Origin: Blastopirellula sediminis
Lineage (GTDB): Bacteria; Planctomycetota; Planctomycetia; Pirellulales; Pirellulaceae
Length of the DNA stretch: 64,000 nt
Assembly (NCBI RefSeq): GCF_020966755.1
Contig: NZ_JAJKFT010000010.1
Span: forward strand, 3,188,720-3,252,719
Direction of reading: 5' to 3'
The notes beneath the pieces are model-generated. The model saw only the letters and a list, made by a program, of their open reading frames with translations, had not been told where the DNA came from and made no database searches. Within the stretch, counting starts at the first letter, position 1. Every line of letters starts with the position of its first letter. Of the stretch, positions 57,101 to 64,000 are shown piece after piece. Both the position numbers and the translations under genes were made by a program.

Positions 57101-57204
57101 AGGACTACGTCTCGCGATTGCTGAAAGCGAAGCGGCAAGCGCGGCAAGAGTCTGAAGCAAGCGGCGATCGTCCGAGCGCGGATGACGACGACTTCTTTGC
57201 CTAG
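54148..57204 (+). CDS. Membrane protein with two von Willebrand A domains and an amidotransferase-like insert
   Basis: 1,018 residues. Two N-terminal helices (WYFLLLLLIPVVIQLG; ILVRAFILLLLIAALA) resemble BatA/BatB anchors. A first VWA begins at VIYLLDQSQSIPSG (MIDAS D75-x-S-x-S), then a beta-sandwich. A class I amidotransferase-like Rossmann stretch (GRILLIEDWERTGQFDHLVERLKKHELEVDV to GLLILGGPSSFGAGGW) holds a second VWA with complete MIDAS D450-KSGS and T in GGTNMTPG. Near the C-terminus one more helix (WPWVLVLAATAFVGDVAF, ~870) precedes a charged cytoplasmic tail to 1018. No MoxR ATPase or BatD neighbours. Probably an envelope-facing metal-dependent adhesion or assembly protein. Confidence 0.85.
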   Translation: MFSEIRFDSPWYFLLLLLIPVVIQLGRKSLSVMTRSRGAAAILVRAFILLLLIAALAETQTLQRHDRMTVIYLLDQSQSIPSGQRQAMVEYVVREVEAHRREEQGDRVGVIVFGDQPAIEFPPTDAPLPPLKRLSSLTTVETDETNLAGALQLAQASLQSDSSGRIVVVSDGNETIGDALPIARSLAASGVGIDVAPVFAPPSSAEVIVEKLTTPETARVGQAFQASVVLTNETPEGGEARVARGKLSLIRKAGASEVVMAEQEVELPPGKKVFSFENMLDEANFYSYQVRFTPQDKQDDLLTQNNEATSFVNAHGKGRILLIEDWERTGQFDHLVERLKKHELEVDVQPSNQLFTSLAELQPYDAVILADVPRASGATGEEITSFSDRQVELLVRNTQQLGCGLLILGGPSSFGAGGWANTKLEEASPVRFTIRDAKVVPVGALMLVLDKSGSMQGEKMQMTQGAALAAIRAMGGTDFAGVIGFDSQAQRIVPIRQVDNPGIFAAQVRKLSASGGTNMTPGVALGFRDLQNVEAGVKHMIVLSDGQTEPGNVTQIASDMRKMGMTVSTVAVGGDADHKLMSTIARNGGGKFYAVNNPKAIPRIFMREARRVAQPLVKEVPGMSPGLYSSHEILQGVDGLPTFDGFVMTTVKDSPLVEVGLIAPVPKEHPENATLLASWQYGLGRTVVFTSDAGARWTNRWTEWDGYDKFFLQMVRYAMRPTGDQSDFAVATEEADGKVRVIVSALDPAKEGVNFLNVVGAAVTPEMESENFSLTQTAPGRYEGTFPARESGSYFLSLATGPGRPILRTGVNISYSAEYLRRPTNLHLLEQLAGNVPKGGEAGKVIDDATTAQNAQSMVDTFRRGLPAAISLRQAWPWVLVLAATAFVGDVAFRRITIGWEWLIALRRWIGLKLKGDDKEDDDRLERLRATKRRTAEGYQASARFEAPQPVETKETSGAATTEQADAVRLAGGDNSLSGGQAGDEDYVSRLLKAKRQARQESEASGDRPSADDDDFFA

Positions 57205-57208
57205 TGGC

Positions 57209-58642
57209 TCAGTAAAAGAGCTTGCGACAGAGCCAGGAGTGCGAAAGCTCTGGCGTCACCAATTGCTCATTGCGTCCATAGCGACGGCATAGAGCTTCGG
57301 CCGCGAGGCGACCGCTGCGGATCGCTCCTTCCATCGTCGCGGGCCAGCCGGTCTTCGTCCAATCGCCGGCGAGGAACAGCCCCGTGATCGGCGTCGCTTG
57401 CGGTGGGCGAATATCTTCCAAGCCCGGCGCGGCCGAGAAGACCGCCGCACGCTGCGTGATGACGCGCGCGAACAAGGGAGTCGCCGCAGCGGGCCACAGC
57501 TCGGCCAGTTCTTTCGTGACGGTCGCAATGATCGCGGCATGATCGCCGCTCGGCAAATTGTGCGAGGCGCTGATCACTACCTGGTAGTAATAGGCGGGCG
57601 TCTGGCCATCATGCGGCGACTTCGTCTCCCCATGGGCGAAAATCCATTGGCTCGTGCGATCGAGCAACACCGCGTGCGGCAAGTCGGTAATCGGTTCTGG
57701 ATACCAAAGGTGAACGCCGGTGATCGGCGCGTGATTAAACTGATCGACGCGCGCCAGATCAGGAACTTTTTCAAAGAGTCGCGGCGCGAGAACCGCTTTC
57801 ACGCGACGCCCCGGAATCGCCAACACGACGTTGTCAAACTGCAGCGTCTCTTCGTCTTTTACCGAAACGCTGAAGCCGCCGCCGACCGACTTGCGAAAGA
57901 CTTCGTCGACCGGCGATTCCATTTCGATCCGGACGCCGCGATCAAACAGACAGCGAGCGATTCCTTCTTCGTAGATCTCGCCGAGCGGCGCTGACGGAAC
58001 GTGTACGTCAGCGGAATGATGATGCGCCAGAAAACCGTCGATCATCACCTTGCGCGCGGCGGCGAGCGACGTTTTCTCAATCGAATCGCCCAGTGCGCTG
58101 ACCAGGATGATTTCCCAAAAACGCGAGATCACGCCGCTCGATTGTTTTTGCTCGCGGAGCCATGGGCCGACAAGCAGGTGCTCGGCTTGCTGGTCGGTCA
58201 GTTTCGCCATGCGGCGAAGAGCTGTTCCGATGCCGATCCTTTCGCTCATCGTCAGGTAACTTTGTCGCCAGAACGCCGGCGCCAGGTGCAGCGGCGCGGG
58301 AAGCGATTCGATCGGAGCGAACGGATAGACCTTTCCTTTGGCGTCGATGAAACGAAGCTTGCGGTCGCAGCGGAAGAGTTTGGCGACGCCGGTCTGTTCG
58401 CAAAAATCGAGGAAGTTCGTGCAGCAGCCCATCGCCACATGTTGGCAGTGATCGAAAAGCTGTCCGGTGTTTTCATCCCGAAACGATCCGGCGCGACCGC
58501 CGAGATAACGCCGCGATTCGAACAGCGTCACCAGCATGCCGCTGCGCGAGAGGGCTTCGGCCGCCGCGAGTCCGGCGAGTCCGCCGCCGACGATCGCCAC
58601 CGAAGGTCGGGGCGTCGCGTCCTTCTTTTTGCCAGACTTCAT
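57209..58642 (-). CDS. hpnE: Hydroxysqualene dehydroxylase (squalene-associated FAD-dependent oxidoreductase)
   Basis: 477 residues. FAD/NAD dinucleotide motif VAIVGGGLAGLAAAEALSRSG at ~17-37, then TLFESRRYLGGRAGSF as in phytoene-desaturase-type amine oxidases, and a C-terminal FAD-binding PITGLFLAGDWTKTGWPATMEGAIRSG. Catalyses the last step of the HpnCDE route, reductive dehydroxylation of hydroxysqualene to squalene. Its start overlaps the hpnD stop by one base (TAATG). Cytoplasmic or peripheral to the membrane. Assignment rests on the hpnC-D-E neighbourhood as well as the motifs. Ends 4 bases from the convergent VWA gene. Confidence 0.92.
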   Translation of the reverse strand: MKSGKKKDATPRPSVAIVGGGLAGLAAAEALSRSGMLVTLFESRRYLGGRAGSFRDENTGQLFDHCQHVAMGCCTNFLDFCEQTGVAKLFRCDRKLRFIDAKGKVYPFAPIESLPAPLHLAPAFWRQSYLTMSERIGIGTALRRMAKLTDQQAEHLLVGPWLREQKQSSGVISRFWEIILVSALGDSIEKTSLAAARKVMIDGFLAHHHSADVHVPSAPLGEIYEEGIARCLFDRGVRIEMESPVDEVFRKSVGGGFSVSVKDEETLQFDNVVLAIPGRRVKAVLAPRLFEKVPDLARVDQFNHAPITGVHLWYPEPITDLPHAVLLDRTSQWIFAHGETKSPHDGQTPAYYYQVVISASHNLPSGDHAAIIATVTKELAELWPAAATPLFARVITQRAAVFSAAPGLEDIRPPQATPITGLFLAGDWTKTGWPATMEGAIRSGRLAAEALCRRYGRNEQLVTPELSHSWLCRKLFY

Positions 58643-59529
58643 TAGCGAGCGACCGTCGTCGAAGAAGAGAAATCAAACAGTTGGGCTAACATCAAGGAGG
58701 TGACGATCCGCATCTTTTTCCAATACCCCACCGAAATCCGTTGCTTCAAAACCGCGGTGGGGTCTCGCTCGATTCTGGTGAGCAGGCCTCGATAGGTGCT
58801 AAACATCGCCGGAAATATTTTACGTCCGTCGGCATGCAGCAGCGACTGCAGCGGTTCCGCTTCTCGGTAGAACTCCCCTGCCCTTTGGATTTGGAACTGC
58901 ATCAGTTCTGCATAACCTTCAGCGACTCTCCCTGCCGCAAAATCTCCGATCGAAACGCCGTAGCGCGACATTTCGTCTTGCGGCAAGTAAAGCCGACCCG
59001 CTTCGGCGTCTTCGTGCAGATCGCGCAGGATGTTTGTCCATTGAAACGCGTAGCCGCAAGCGAGCGCCGGGGGAATCGCCGTTTCCCCTTCAAATCCCCA
59101 GATATGCAGACAGGCCAAGCCGACCGCTGCGGCGACCTGGTAACAGTAGTGCTGCGCTTCGGCGAAGGTCGGGAACGGCGTCGGCGTCAGATCGCGTTCG
59201 ACTCCGTCGATCACCGCGGTCAGGTACTCGACCGGGATCTCATAGCGGCGGATCGTATCGACCAGCGCCGGCAATCGGGGGTCGTCCGGCGACTCGCCGG
59301 CAACCGCCGCATGCAGATCTTGCCGCCACTTCTCGAGCGACGTCTTCTTCGCCGACAAATCGCCGGGCTGATCTCCCAAGTCGTCGGTTTGACGCATGTA
59401 CGCGTAGAGCGCGTACATCGCCTGACTCTTGTCGCGCGGGAGGAGCATGAACGACATCACGAAGTTCGAGCCGGACCGCTTCGCCGTTTTTCGGCAGAAG
59501 TCGTAGCTTTCGGCAAGTGAGCAGCTCAT
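58642..59529 (-). CDS. hpnD: Presqualene diphosphate synthase
   Basis: 295 residues from ATG 59529, fixed by a 4-base ATGA overlap with hpnC; a longer open frame reaches 59625. Head-to-head prenyl synthase with both Asp-rich motifs, YMRQTDDLGD and LRDLHEDAEAGRLYLP. Condenses two farnesyl diphosphates to presqualene diphosphate. The GVSIGDFAAGR and FSTYRGLLTRIERDP stretches fit HpnD. Middle gene of the hpnC-hpnD-hpnE operon. Confidence 0.93.
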   Translation of the reverse strand: MSCSLAESYDFCRKTAKRSGSNFVMSFMLLPRDKSQAMYALYAYMRQTDDLGDQPGDLSAKKTSLEKWRQDLHAAVAGESPDDPRLPALVDTIRRYEIPVEYLTAVIDGVERDLTPTPFPTFAEAQHYCYQVAAAVGLACLHIWGFEGETAIPPALACGYAFQWTNILRDLHEDAEAGRLYLPQDEMSRYGVSIGDFAAGRVAEGYAELMQFQIQRAGEFYREAEPLQSLLHADGRKIFPAMFSTYRGLLTRIERDPTAVLKQRISVGYWKKMRIVTSLMLAQLFDFSSSTTVAR

Positions 59530-60485
59530 ACCGTCGCCTCCTGGCCGGCGGAGACCGACATCTTTGCATTGCGAGAAAAGGTTCGCCGCGTCCAGCAGCC
59601 GAGCAAGAGTTGCAACTTCTTCCATTTGCCAACCGTGGGGCGGCTTTGCAGGACGTCGAACTTTTGCTGGCGGATCGCCTGACAGATCGCCAGGCCGCCG
59701 GCCAAAAAGAGTTCGACGTCGAGTCGCAACTGCGGCGCGATCATGTTGATCAAGGGACGACCGCTGCGCAGGTAGTTCTCGGCTCGCTCGACTTCGAATT
59801 GAAGGAGTTGGCGGAATTCGGCTGACGCTGACTTCGCCGCGATCATTTCTTCCGTCACGCCGAATTTCCGGCGATCCTCTTCCGGCAGGTAGATCCGCCC
59901 GATTGCATAGTCGCGGGCGACGTCTTGCCAGAAGTTAGCCAGTTGCAGCCCGGTACAAATTGAATCAGAAAGCTCGCGCGTCTCAGGACGAAACGAACGG
60001 CCGAGGTAGAGGACCAGATGCCCGACCGGATTGGCCGAGTTTTCGCAGTAACTGAGCAACTGCTGGTGCGACCCATAGCATTTGACCCGCTGGTCTTGCT
60101 CGAAGGCGATCAGCAGATTGGCGAAAGGATCGATCGGGATCTGATACTCGCGGATCGTTTCGGACAAAGCGACGAAGACCGGATGCCACGCTTTTCCCTG
60201 GTAGCAGGCCTCCAATTCCCCTCGCCACCAGGCGAGCAGGTCCAAGCTCCGCTGGTCTTCCCCTACTTCGTCGGCCAGATCGTCCGACCAGCGGCAATAG
60301 GCGTAAACGTGGGCGAAATGAGGGCGTAACTCACGCGGCAGAAGCCAGCTAGCGACGGTGAAATTCTCGTAGTGGCTTTTGGTCAGATGTTGGCAATAAT
60401 CGGTCGCCGCCGCGAGCGAACAAGGCTCGTGCGGGGATTCGGGACCATATTTTTCCAGCTGCCGCTCAAATCGTGAATCGGGCAC
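59526..60485 (-). CDS. hpnC: Hydroxysqualene synthase
   Basis: 319 residues. Squalene/phytoene-synthase family with Asp-rich motifs YCRWSDDLADEVG and NFWQDVARDYAIGRIYLPEED, plus FTVASWLLPRELRPHFAHVYAYCRW. Converts presqualene diphosphate to hydroxysqualene. First gene of the operon; its downstream neighbours hpnD and hpnE overlap in series. No shc or hpnF cyclase lies in the window, so squalene could serve hopanoids or another product. Confidence 0.93.
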   Translation of the reverse strand: MPDSRFERQLEKYGPESPHEPCSLAAATDYCQHLTKSHYENFTVASWLLPRELRPHFAHVYAYCRWSDDLADEVGEDQRSLDLLAWWRGELEACYQGKAWHPVFVALSETIREYQIPIDPFANLLIAFEQDQRVKCYGSHQQLLSYCENSANPVGHLVLYLGRSFRPETRELSDSICTGLQLANFWQDVARDYAIGRIYLPEEDRRKFGVTEEMIAAKSASAEFRQLLQFEVERAENYLRSGRPLINMIAPQLRLDVELFLAGGLAICQAIRQQKFDVLQSRPTVGKWKKLQLLLGCWTRRTFSRNAKMSVSAGQEATV

Positions 60486-60535
60486 GCGTTACATCCGCCT
60501 TGGGCGTCACGGTTCCTGAAATTGGGGGGAGCATA

Positions 60536-60558
60536 CGCCGCTACCTCACTTAGCGGCG
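60536..60558. promoter_or_regulatory. Perfect 8-7-8 dyad between divergent hpnC and ispH
   Basis: CGCCGCTA-CCTCACT-TAGCGGCG lies 50 bases from the hpnC start and 38 from the ispH start. A possible shared operator; a TATGAT -10-like element at 60565-60570 sits beside it on the ispH side without a clear -35. Confidence 0.4.
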
Positions 60559-60596
60559 ATTCAGTATGATGCAATCGTAAGGAGAAGTGCGCTACG

Positions 60597-61535
60597 ATGA
60601 AAGTGATCCTCGCGAGTCCGCGCGGCTTTTGTGCCGGCGTTAACATGGCGATTGAGAGTCTCGACCTTGCTTTGCAAGCGTTTGGGGCGCCGGTCTACGT
60701 CTATCACGAAATCGTGCACAACAAATATGTTGTGACCACCTTCAAGGAGAAGGGGGCGATTTTTATCGATGATTTGAGCGAAGCGCCGGAAGGCTCGACG
60801 TTGCTCTTTAGCGCCCACGGCGTTTCGCCCGAAATTCGTCAGGTCGCGCGGGACCGCAAACTCTTCGCAATCGACGCCACTTGCCCGCTGGTGACCAAGG
60901 TTCACTTGGAGGCGATCCGCTTCGCAAAACAGCAATACACGATCTTTTTGATCGGGCACGAAGGGCATGACGAGGTGATCGGCACCATGGGAGAAGCCCC
61001 CGAGGCGATCATTCTGGTCGAATCGGCCGAAGACGTCCCGAATCTGCAAATCGCCGACGACAGCAAACTCGCTTACCTGACGCAGACGACGTTGTCGGTC
61101 GACGACGCCAACCGGATCATCGGGGCGCTGAAAGAACGCTTTCCGCAGATCATCGGACCGCCGAAAGAAGACATCTGCTATGCGACCCAAAACCGCCAGG
61201 AAGCGGTTCGTTTGCTCGCGAAAGAGGCCGACCTGGTCTTGGTGCTCGGCAGTCAGAACAGCTCGAACAGCCAACGTCTGAAAGAGTTGGCTCGCGAATC
61301 AGGCACGCCGGGCTATCTGCTCGACGGCGCCGCCGATCTGAAACCGGAGTGGTTTGAAGGGGTCAGTACCGTTCTGGTCACCGCCGGCGCCAGCGCACCG
61401 GAAGAAGTGGTGCAGGAATGTCTCGACTACCTGGTCGAACATCATGGCGCCGAGATCACCCCCCACAGCATTCGGGAAGAGCAAGTTCACTTCCAACTGC
61501 CGCGCGAACTTCGCGAAGCGCTTCCCAAGGCGTAG
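60597..61535 (+). CDS. ispH: 4-hydroxy-3-methylbut-2-enyl diphosphate reductase
   Basis: 312 residues, the normal length. Three [4Fe-4S]-ligating Cys are present in RGFCAGVNMAI, DATCPLVTKVH and EDICYATQNRQEAV, together with the family's VYHEIVHNKYVV, LFSAHGVSPEIR, GSQNSSNSQRL and TAGASAPEEVVQECL. Catalyses the last MEP-pathway step, HMBPP to IPP and DMAPP. AAGGAG lies 13 bases before the ATG. Divergent from the hpnC-D-E operon, which consumes the farnesyl diphosphate made from these products. Confidence 0.97.
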   Translation: MKVILASPRGFCAGVNMAIESLDLALQAFGAPVYVYHEIVHNKYVVTTFKEKGAIFIDDLSEAPEGSTLLFSAHGVSPEIRQVARDRKLFAIDATCPLVTKVHLEAIRFAKQQYTIFLIGHEGHDEVIGTMGEAPEAIILVESAEDVPNLQIADDSKLAYLTQTTLSVDDANRIIGALKERFPQIIGPPKEDICYATQNRQEAVRLLAKEADLVLVLGSQNSSNSQRLKELARESGTPGYLLDGAADLKPEWFEGVSTVLVTAGASAPEEVVQECLDYLVEHHGAEITPHSIREEQVHFQLPRELREALPKA

Positions 61536-61568
61536 AAAACTTGCTCGCGCTGCGGGCTAGTAAAAGAA

Positions 61569-61597
61569 AAGAGCGGCGCGATGCGCCGCTCTTCATT
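61569..61597. terminator. Bidirectional rho-independent terminator
   Basis: AAGAGCGGCGC-GAT-GCGCCGCTCTT with an 11-bp stem. On the plus strand CATTTTT follows; on the minus strand TTCTTTTA follows. It serves convergent ispH (stop 61535) and the repeat-protein gene (stop 61617). Confidence 0.88.
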
Positions 61598-61616
61598 TTT
61601 CTTGCTTGCGGTCCAA

Positions 61617-63515
61617 TTACGGAGCGAACGGATCGACGGCGTCAGGATTCGCCACTCCTTCGGCCTGACCTTGCTGGTTTTCCGGCAAGCGAACCAGCAT
61701 CCAGGTTTGCGTCTTGTCTTCACCGAAGTGAATCAAGATCGGCGTTTCATCCTGGGTCAGGTTGTAAATGCCGGTTTCCATCACCGTGTTGGTCTTGTCG
61801 CCAATCGTCCAAGCGGCTCGCTGCGAGTCTTTATCGACGCTCCCTTGCACTTGCAGGTTGGTCTTGGTCTCGGTGTTGTAGTAGGTGCCGGCAATGATGC
61901 CGTCCTTGTTCACCGCCAATTGCAGATACATGATCGGATCCCCTTCCTCCTTGTTGACCAAGGCGAAGACGCCGAGCGGCATCCAGTTCTCGCCGCTATC
62001 CTCGGTCGGAGGATTCTCGGCCAAGGCCTCACGACCTGCCGCTGCGAAGTCGGACGCTTGTTGGTAGTACACCGTCGTCGTCGCTATCGGTTGGCTGTTG
62101 TAATAAACGTACTGCGTGTCGTAGTAGACGTTCGAGCCGTAGTCGTAATAGCAGGGAGTTCCCCACGTCGGACCCCAATAGAACCAAGACGAAAGGGCTA
62201 CCGGAGTCGCCCAACGCCACCAATATCCAGCGTAGGGACGATAGCCGTAGAAACCCCAGCGGTTGTAGTACGGATTGTTCCAACCCCAGAAACCGTGGTT
62301 CCAGTTGTTGTGGATGCTCCAGTAATTGTAGCGATTGCGGACGTAGTTTCCGCGGTTGTGCCAATTGTCCCAATGATCGCCATGGCCAGGGCCGTGCGGA
62401 CGATCAGGGCGAATCGGACGATTACCGTCGACAATCCCAGGACGATTTCCGCCGCCGATTCCGGGGCGATTACCGCCACCGATGCCGGGTCGGTCACCGC
62501 CGCCGATGCCGGGACGATCACCGCCGCCGATGCCGGGACGATCACCGCCGCCGATGCCGGGACGATCACCGCCGCCGATGCCGGGACGATCACCGCCGCC
62601 GATGCCGGGACGATCACCGCCGCCGATGCCGGGACGATCACCACCGCCACCGATGCCAGGACGATCGCCGATGATTCCGGGGAGAGTCGTCGGACGCTCG
62701 ATTCCTGGTCGGTTGCCGCCGCCGGTTCCGGGGCGATCGCCGATAATGCCAGGAAGGGTCGTCGGACGTTCCAAGCCAGGTCGGTTACCACCGCCGCCGA
62801 TGTTGGGGCGATCAATGTTTCCCAGTCCCGGGCGAGAGCTGATGTTGCCAGGCAGCGTGGTGGGACGTTGCGATCCCGGACGGTTGCCGCTGATGCCGAG
62901 GAAGTCGTTCAACGATTTGTCGGTAGGACGTCCTCCCGAAATGAGACCGCCGCGACCGCCATCAAAATTCGGGCGAGCGGTGATGTTCGGGCGGTTGCTG
63001 CCTGAACTTCCGGGGTGCGAAAGATTCGGCCGGCTCAAGCTTGGCGTATTCACGCTGGGCCGATTGTTGCTGCCGATCGACGGTCGATTCAGGTTGGGAA
63101 GATTCGACGGTCGGCTCACGCTCGGGCGATTGCTTCCCGAAGGAAGAGAGACGCTGGGACGGTGACTGCTCGACGGCAGACTCACCGATGGGCGAGAGCT
63201 ATGACTGGGCAAGTTGACCGAGGGGCGACTTACCGAAGGTCGGCTTACCGACGAGTGACTGACGCTCGGTCGGCTTACGCTGGGGCGACTGATGCTAGAG
63301 CGACTCGGCATCGAGTGGCTAACGCTCGGTCGGCTCGTCGAAGGGCTTCGCCCTCCTCCGCCGCCCATATGAGCGCCGAAGCTACCGCCTCCGCCGCCGC
63401 GGCCTCCGCCGCCGTGACCCCCTCCTCCGCCCCCAAAGCCGCGAGCGAAGGAGTCTGTGGGCAGGAGCAACGCCGATACGAGCGCTGCGGACAAGAAAAT
63501 ATTTCGAGCAAACAT
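61617..63515 (-). CDS. Secreted low-complexity repeat protein (SRPSV and DRPGIGGG repeats)
   Basis: 632 residues from ATG 63515 (GAGG 6 bases upstream; ATG 63527 also possible), with a signal peptide (FLSAALVSALLLPTDSFA|RG). A Gly-rich patch is followed by [S/H]RPSVS-type repeats (~55-160), then GNRPGLERPTTLPG modules and about eight tandem DRPGIGGG units (~265-340). A Tyr/Trp/Asn-rich spacer follows (NHGFWGWNNPYYNRWGFYGY). The last ~115 residues form a separate domain (MPLGVFALVNKEEGDPIMYLQLAVNKDGII) that looks like a folded beta-rich unit. Regularly spaced Arg in a Gly/Pro background suggests an extended, positively charged surface protein. No known family. Confidence 0.7.
   Translation of the reverse strand: MFARNIFLSAALVSALLLPTDSFARGFGGGGGGHGGGGRGGGGGSFGAHMGGGGGRSPSTSRPSVSHSMPSRSSISRPSVSRPSVSHSSVSRPSVSRPSVNLPSHSSRPSVSLPSSSHRPSVSLPSGSNRPSVSRPSNLPNLNRPSIGSNNRPSVNTPSLSRPNLSHPGSSGSNRPNITARPNFDGGRGGLISGGRPTDKSLNDFLGISGNRPGSQRPTTLPGNISSRPGLGNIDRPNIGGGGNRPGLERPTTLPGIIGDRPGTGGGNRPGIERPTTLPGIIGDRPGIGGGGDRPGIGGGDRPGIGGGDRPGIGGGDRPGIGGGDRPGIGGGDRPGIGGGDRPGIGGGNRPGIGGGNRPGIVDGNRPIRPDRPHGPGHGDHWDNWHNRGNYVRNRYNYWSIHNNWNHGFWGWNNPYYNRWGFYGYRPYAGYWWRWATPVALSSWFYWGPTWGTPCYYDYGSNVYYDTQYVYYNSQPIATTTVYYQQASDFAAAGREALAENPPTEDSGENWMPLGVFALVNKEEGDPIMYLQLAVNKDGIIAGTYYNTETKTNLQVQGSVDKDSQRAAWTIGDKTNTVMETGIYNLTQDETPILIHFGEDKTQTWMLVRLPENQQGQAEGVANPDAVDPFAP
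62502..62645. repeat. 24-bp tandem repeat, six near-identical copies
   Basis: The unit GCCGATGCCGGGACGATCAC plus CGCC is repeated head to tail at 62502, 62526, 62550, 62574, 62598 and 62622, with degenerate copies on both sides (62479 and ~62646). It encodes the DRPGIGGG units of the surrounding gene. Near-identity at the DNA level points to recent expansion by slippage. Confidence 0.9.
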
Positions 63516-63573
63516 GACGCGCCTCATGTTGTGTAGTGTTATTCCCGGCTGACTGGACAAAAAGCGTCCGTCT

Positions 63574-64000
63574 CTATTCTTCGGGCTGCCGGACCACATG
63601 GAAAGGACCAACGTCTGGCAATAGTTCGCCGTCAACCGATCGACCCATCGAATGCGATTCATATTTGTCGTCGGCGGTGCGATGCATCACGCGCAGCGAC
63701 GAAGCGGTCCGACCATCTGGTAATGTACCGGTGGCTCGAATAAACCAGCGGCCGTCTTCTTCGTACCACAATTCGTTGGCGAACCCGCCGTCCGAATCGA
63801 ATACCCACCCGCGGAGTTGCTGCGTGGTCGGATCCCAACCGATCACTTCCGTCCCTTCCAAGTCGATGACGTCGGACACGTAGACTTTGAACGAACGAAT
63901 CAAGAACGTTTCATTCTTCGCCCAGCGAGTGGTCGTTTCGACGATGGAGCCCTCCGAATTATCTACCCAGCGACCGACGAGCCATTCTAAGGGCGCCAGT
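63574..64000 (-). CDS. SgcJ/EcaC or DUF4440-type protein, C-terminal part (runs off the window)
   Basis: The frame stays open to the right edge, so the N-terminus is missing; the visible 142 residues begin LEWLVGRWVDNSEGSIVETT. They match the C-terminal domain that follows an SnoaL/DUF4440 domain in many planctomycetal proteins: FLIRSFKVYVSDVIDLEGTEVIGWDP, LRGWVFDSDGGFANELW, then LPDGRTASSLRVMHR and RSVDGELLPDVGPFHVVR. A TTG at 63903 could be read as a start but lies inside this domain. Probably secreted; ligand unknown. Confidence 0.65.
   Translation of the reverse strand, partial: LAPLEWLVGRWVDNSEGSIVETTTRWAKNETFLIRSFKVYVSDVIDLEGTEVIGWDPTTQQLRGWVFDSDGGFANELWYEEDGRWFIRATGTLPDGRTASSLRVMHRTADDKYESHSMGRSVDGELLPDVGPFHVVRQPEE

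Noticed and set aside
62479-62662. Regular repeats that could suggest a CRISPR array
   Set aside because: The 24-bp units are directly adjacent with no spacers, keep the reading frame and encode DRPGIGGG in a signal-peptide-bearing protein.

Overview
The window is a high-GC chromosomal stretch of a planctomycete, most likely Pirellulaceae (Blastopirellula/Bremerella-like). This is inferred from gene families that are typical of that group: two H-X9-DG pseudopilin-like DUF1559 proteins, a PVC-type CxxCH/HEAT dehydrogenase, a DUF1501–PPC–DUF1549/DUF1553–WD40 operon, a TIGR03000 protein and hpnC-D-E squalene genes. I see no rRNA, tRNA, CRISPR array, insertion sequence or prophage. The window holds about 43 protein genes; the last runs off the right edge.

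Layout. 61-4938 (-) is a 1,625-residue STAND ATPase with an N-terminal nucleoside-phosphorylase-like domain. It is visibly more AT-rich than its neighbours, looks like accessory DNA and is a candidate anti-phage NLR-like protein. 5361-9045 holds a Tat-exported protein and a cysteine-ladder beta-helix protein, separated by a repeat-rich gap. 9161-14861 has the PVC heme protein, a small lipoprotein and the two DUF1559 genes. 15150-19774 has a lipoprotein, a PqiA-like membrane protein, a TsdA-like diheme cytochrome, a methyltransferase and an unknown protein with an N-terminal Met-Cys.

20058-24528 is the most interesting locus. A NirB-like flavoprotein is fused through a BFD [2Fe-2S] domain to a five-helix membrane domain with two H-x13-H pairs, the pattern of two stacked b hemes. 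It is followed by a membrane-anchored 11-heme cytochrome c, a Tll0287-like heme lipoprotein and a single-domain globin. I read this as a predicted route carrying electrons from NAD(P)H across the membrane to a multiheme cytochrome.

25073-34502 is a peptide-ligase/transglutaminase neighbourhood. A two-gene circularly permuted ATP-grasp plus alpha-E pair sits behind a good match to a sigma-54 promoter. Facing it is a three-gene operon (DUF2126/transglutaminase, a fused ATP-grasp/alpha-E protein, a second transglutaminase). 34826-43648 is mixed: a small unknown protein with a strong sigma-70 promoter, a ferritin-like protein, an ABC-2 permease, a lipoprotein, an HTTM pair, a TIGR03000 protein, an exported isoaspartyl methyltransferase and an HpaI-type aldolase. 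43738-52819 (-) is the DUF1501/PPC/DUF1549-DUF1553/WD40-cytochrome operon. 53371-57204 has a nitroreductase and a two-VWA membrane protein. 57209-61535 has hpnE-hpnD-hpnC divergent from ispH, coupling isoprenoid precursor supply to squalene/hopanoid synthesis. 61617-64000 has a Gly/Arg/Pro repeat surface protein and the end of an SgcJ/DUF4440-type protein.

All calls were made by reading the sequence; no database search or structure prediction was run. Starts were chosen from signal peptides, Shine-Dalgarno spacing and stop/start overlaps where possible.
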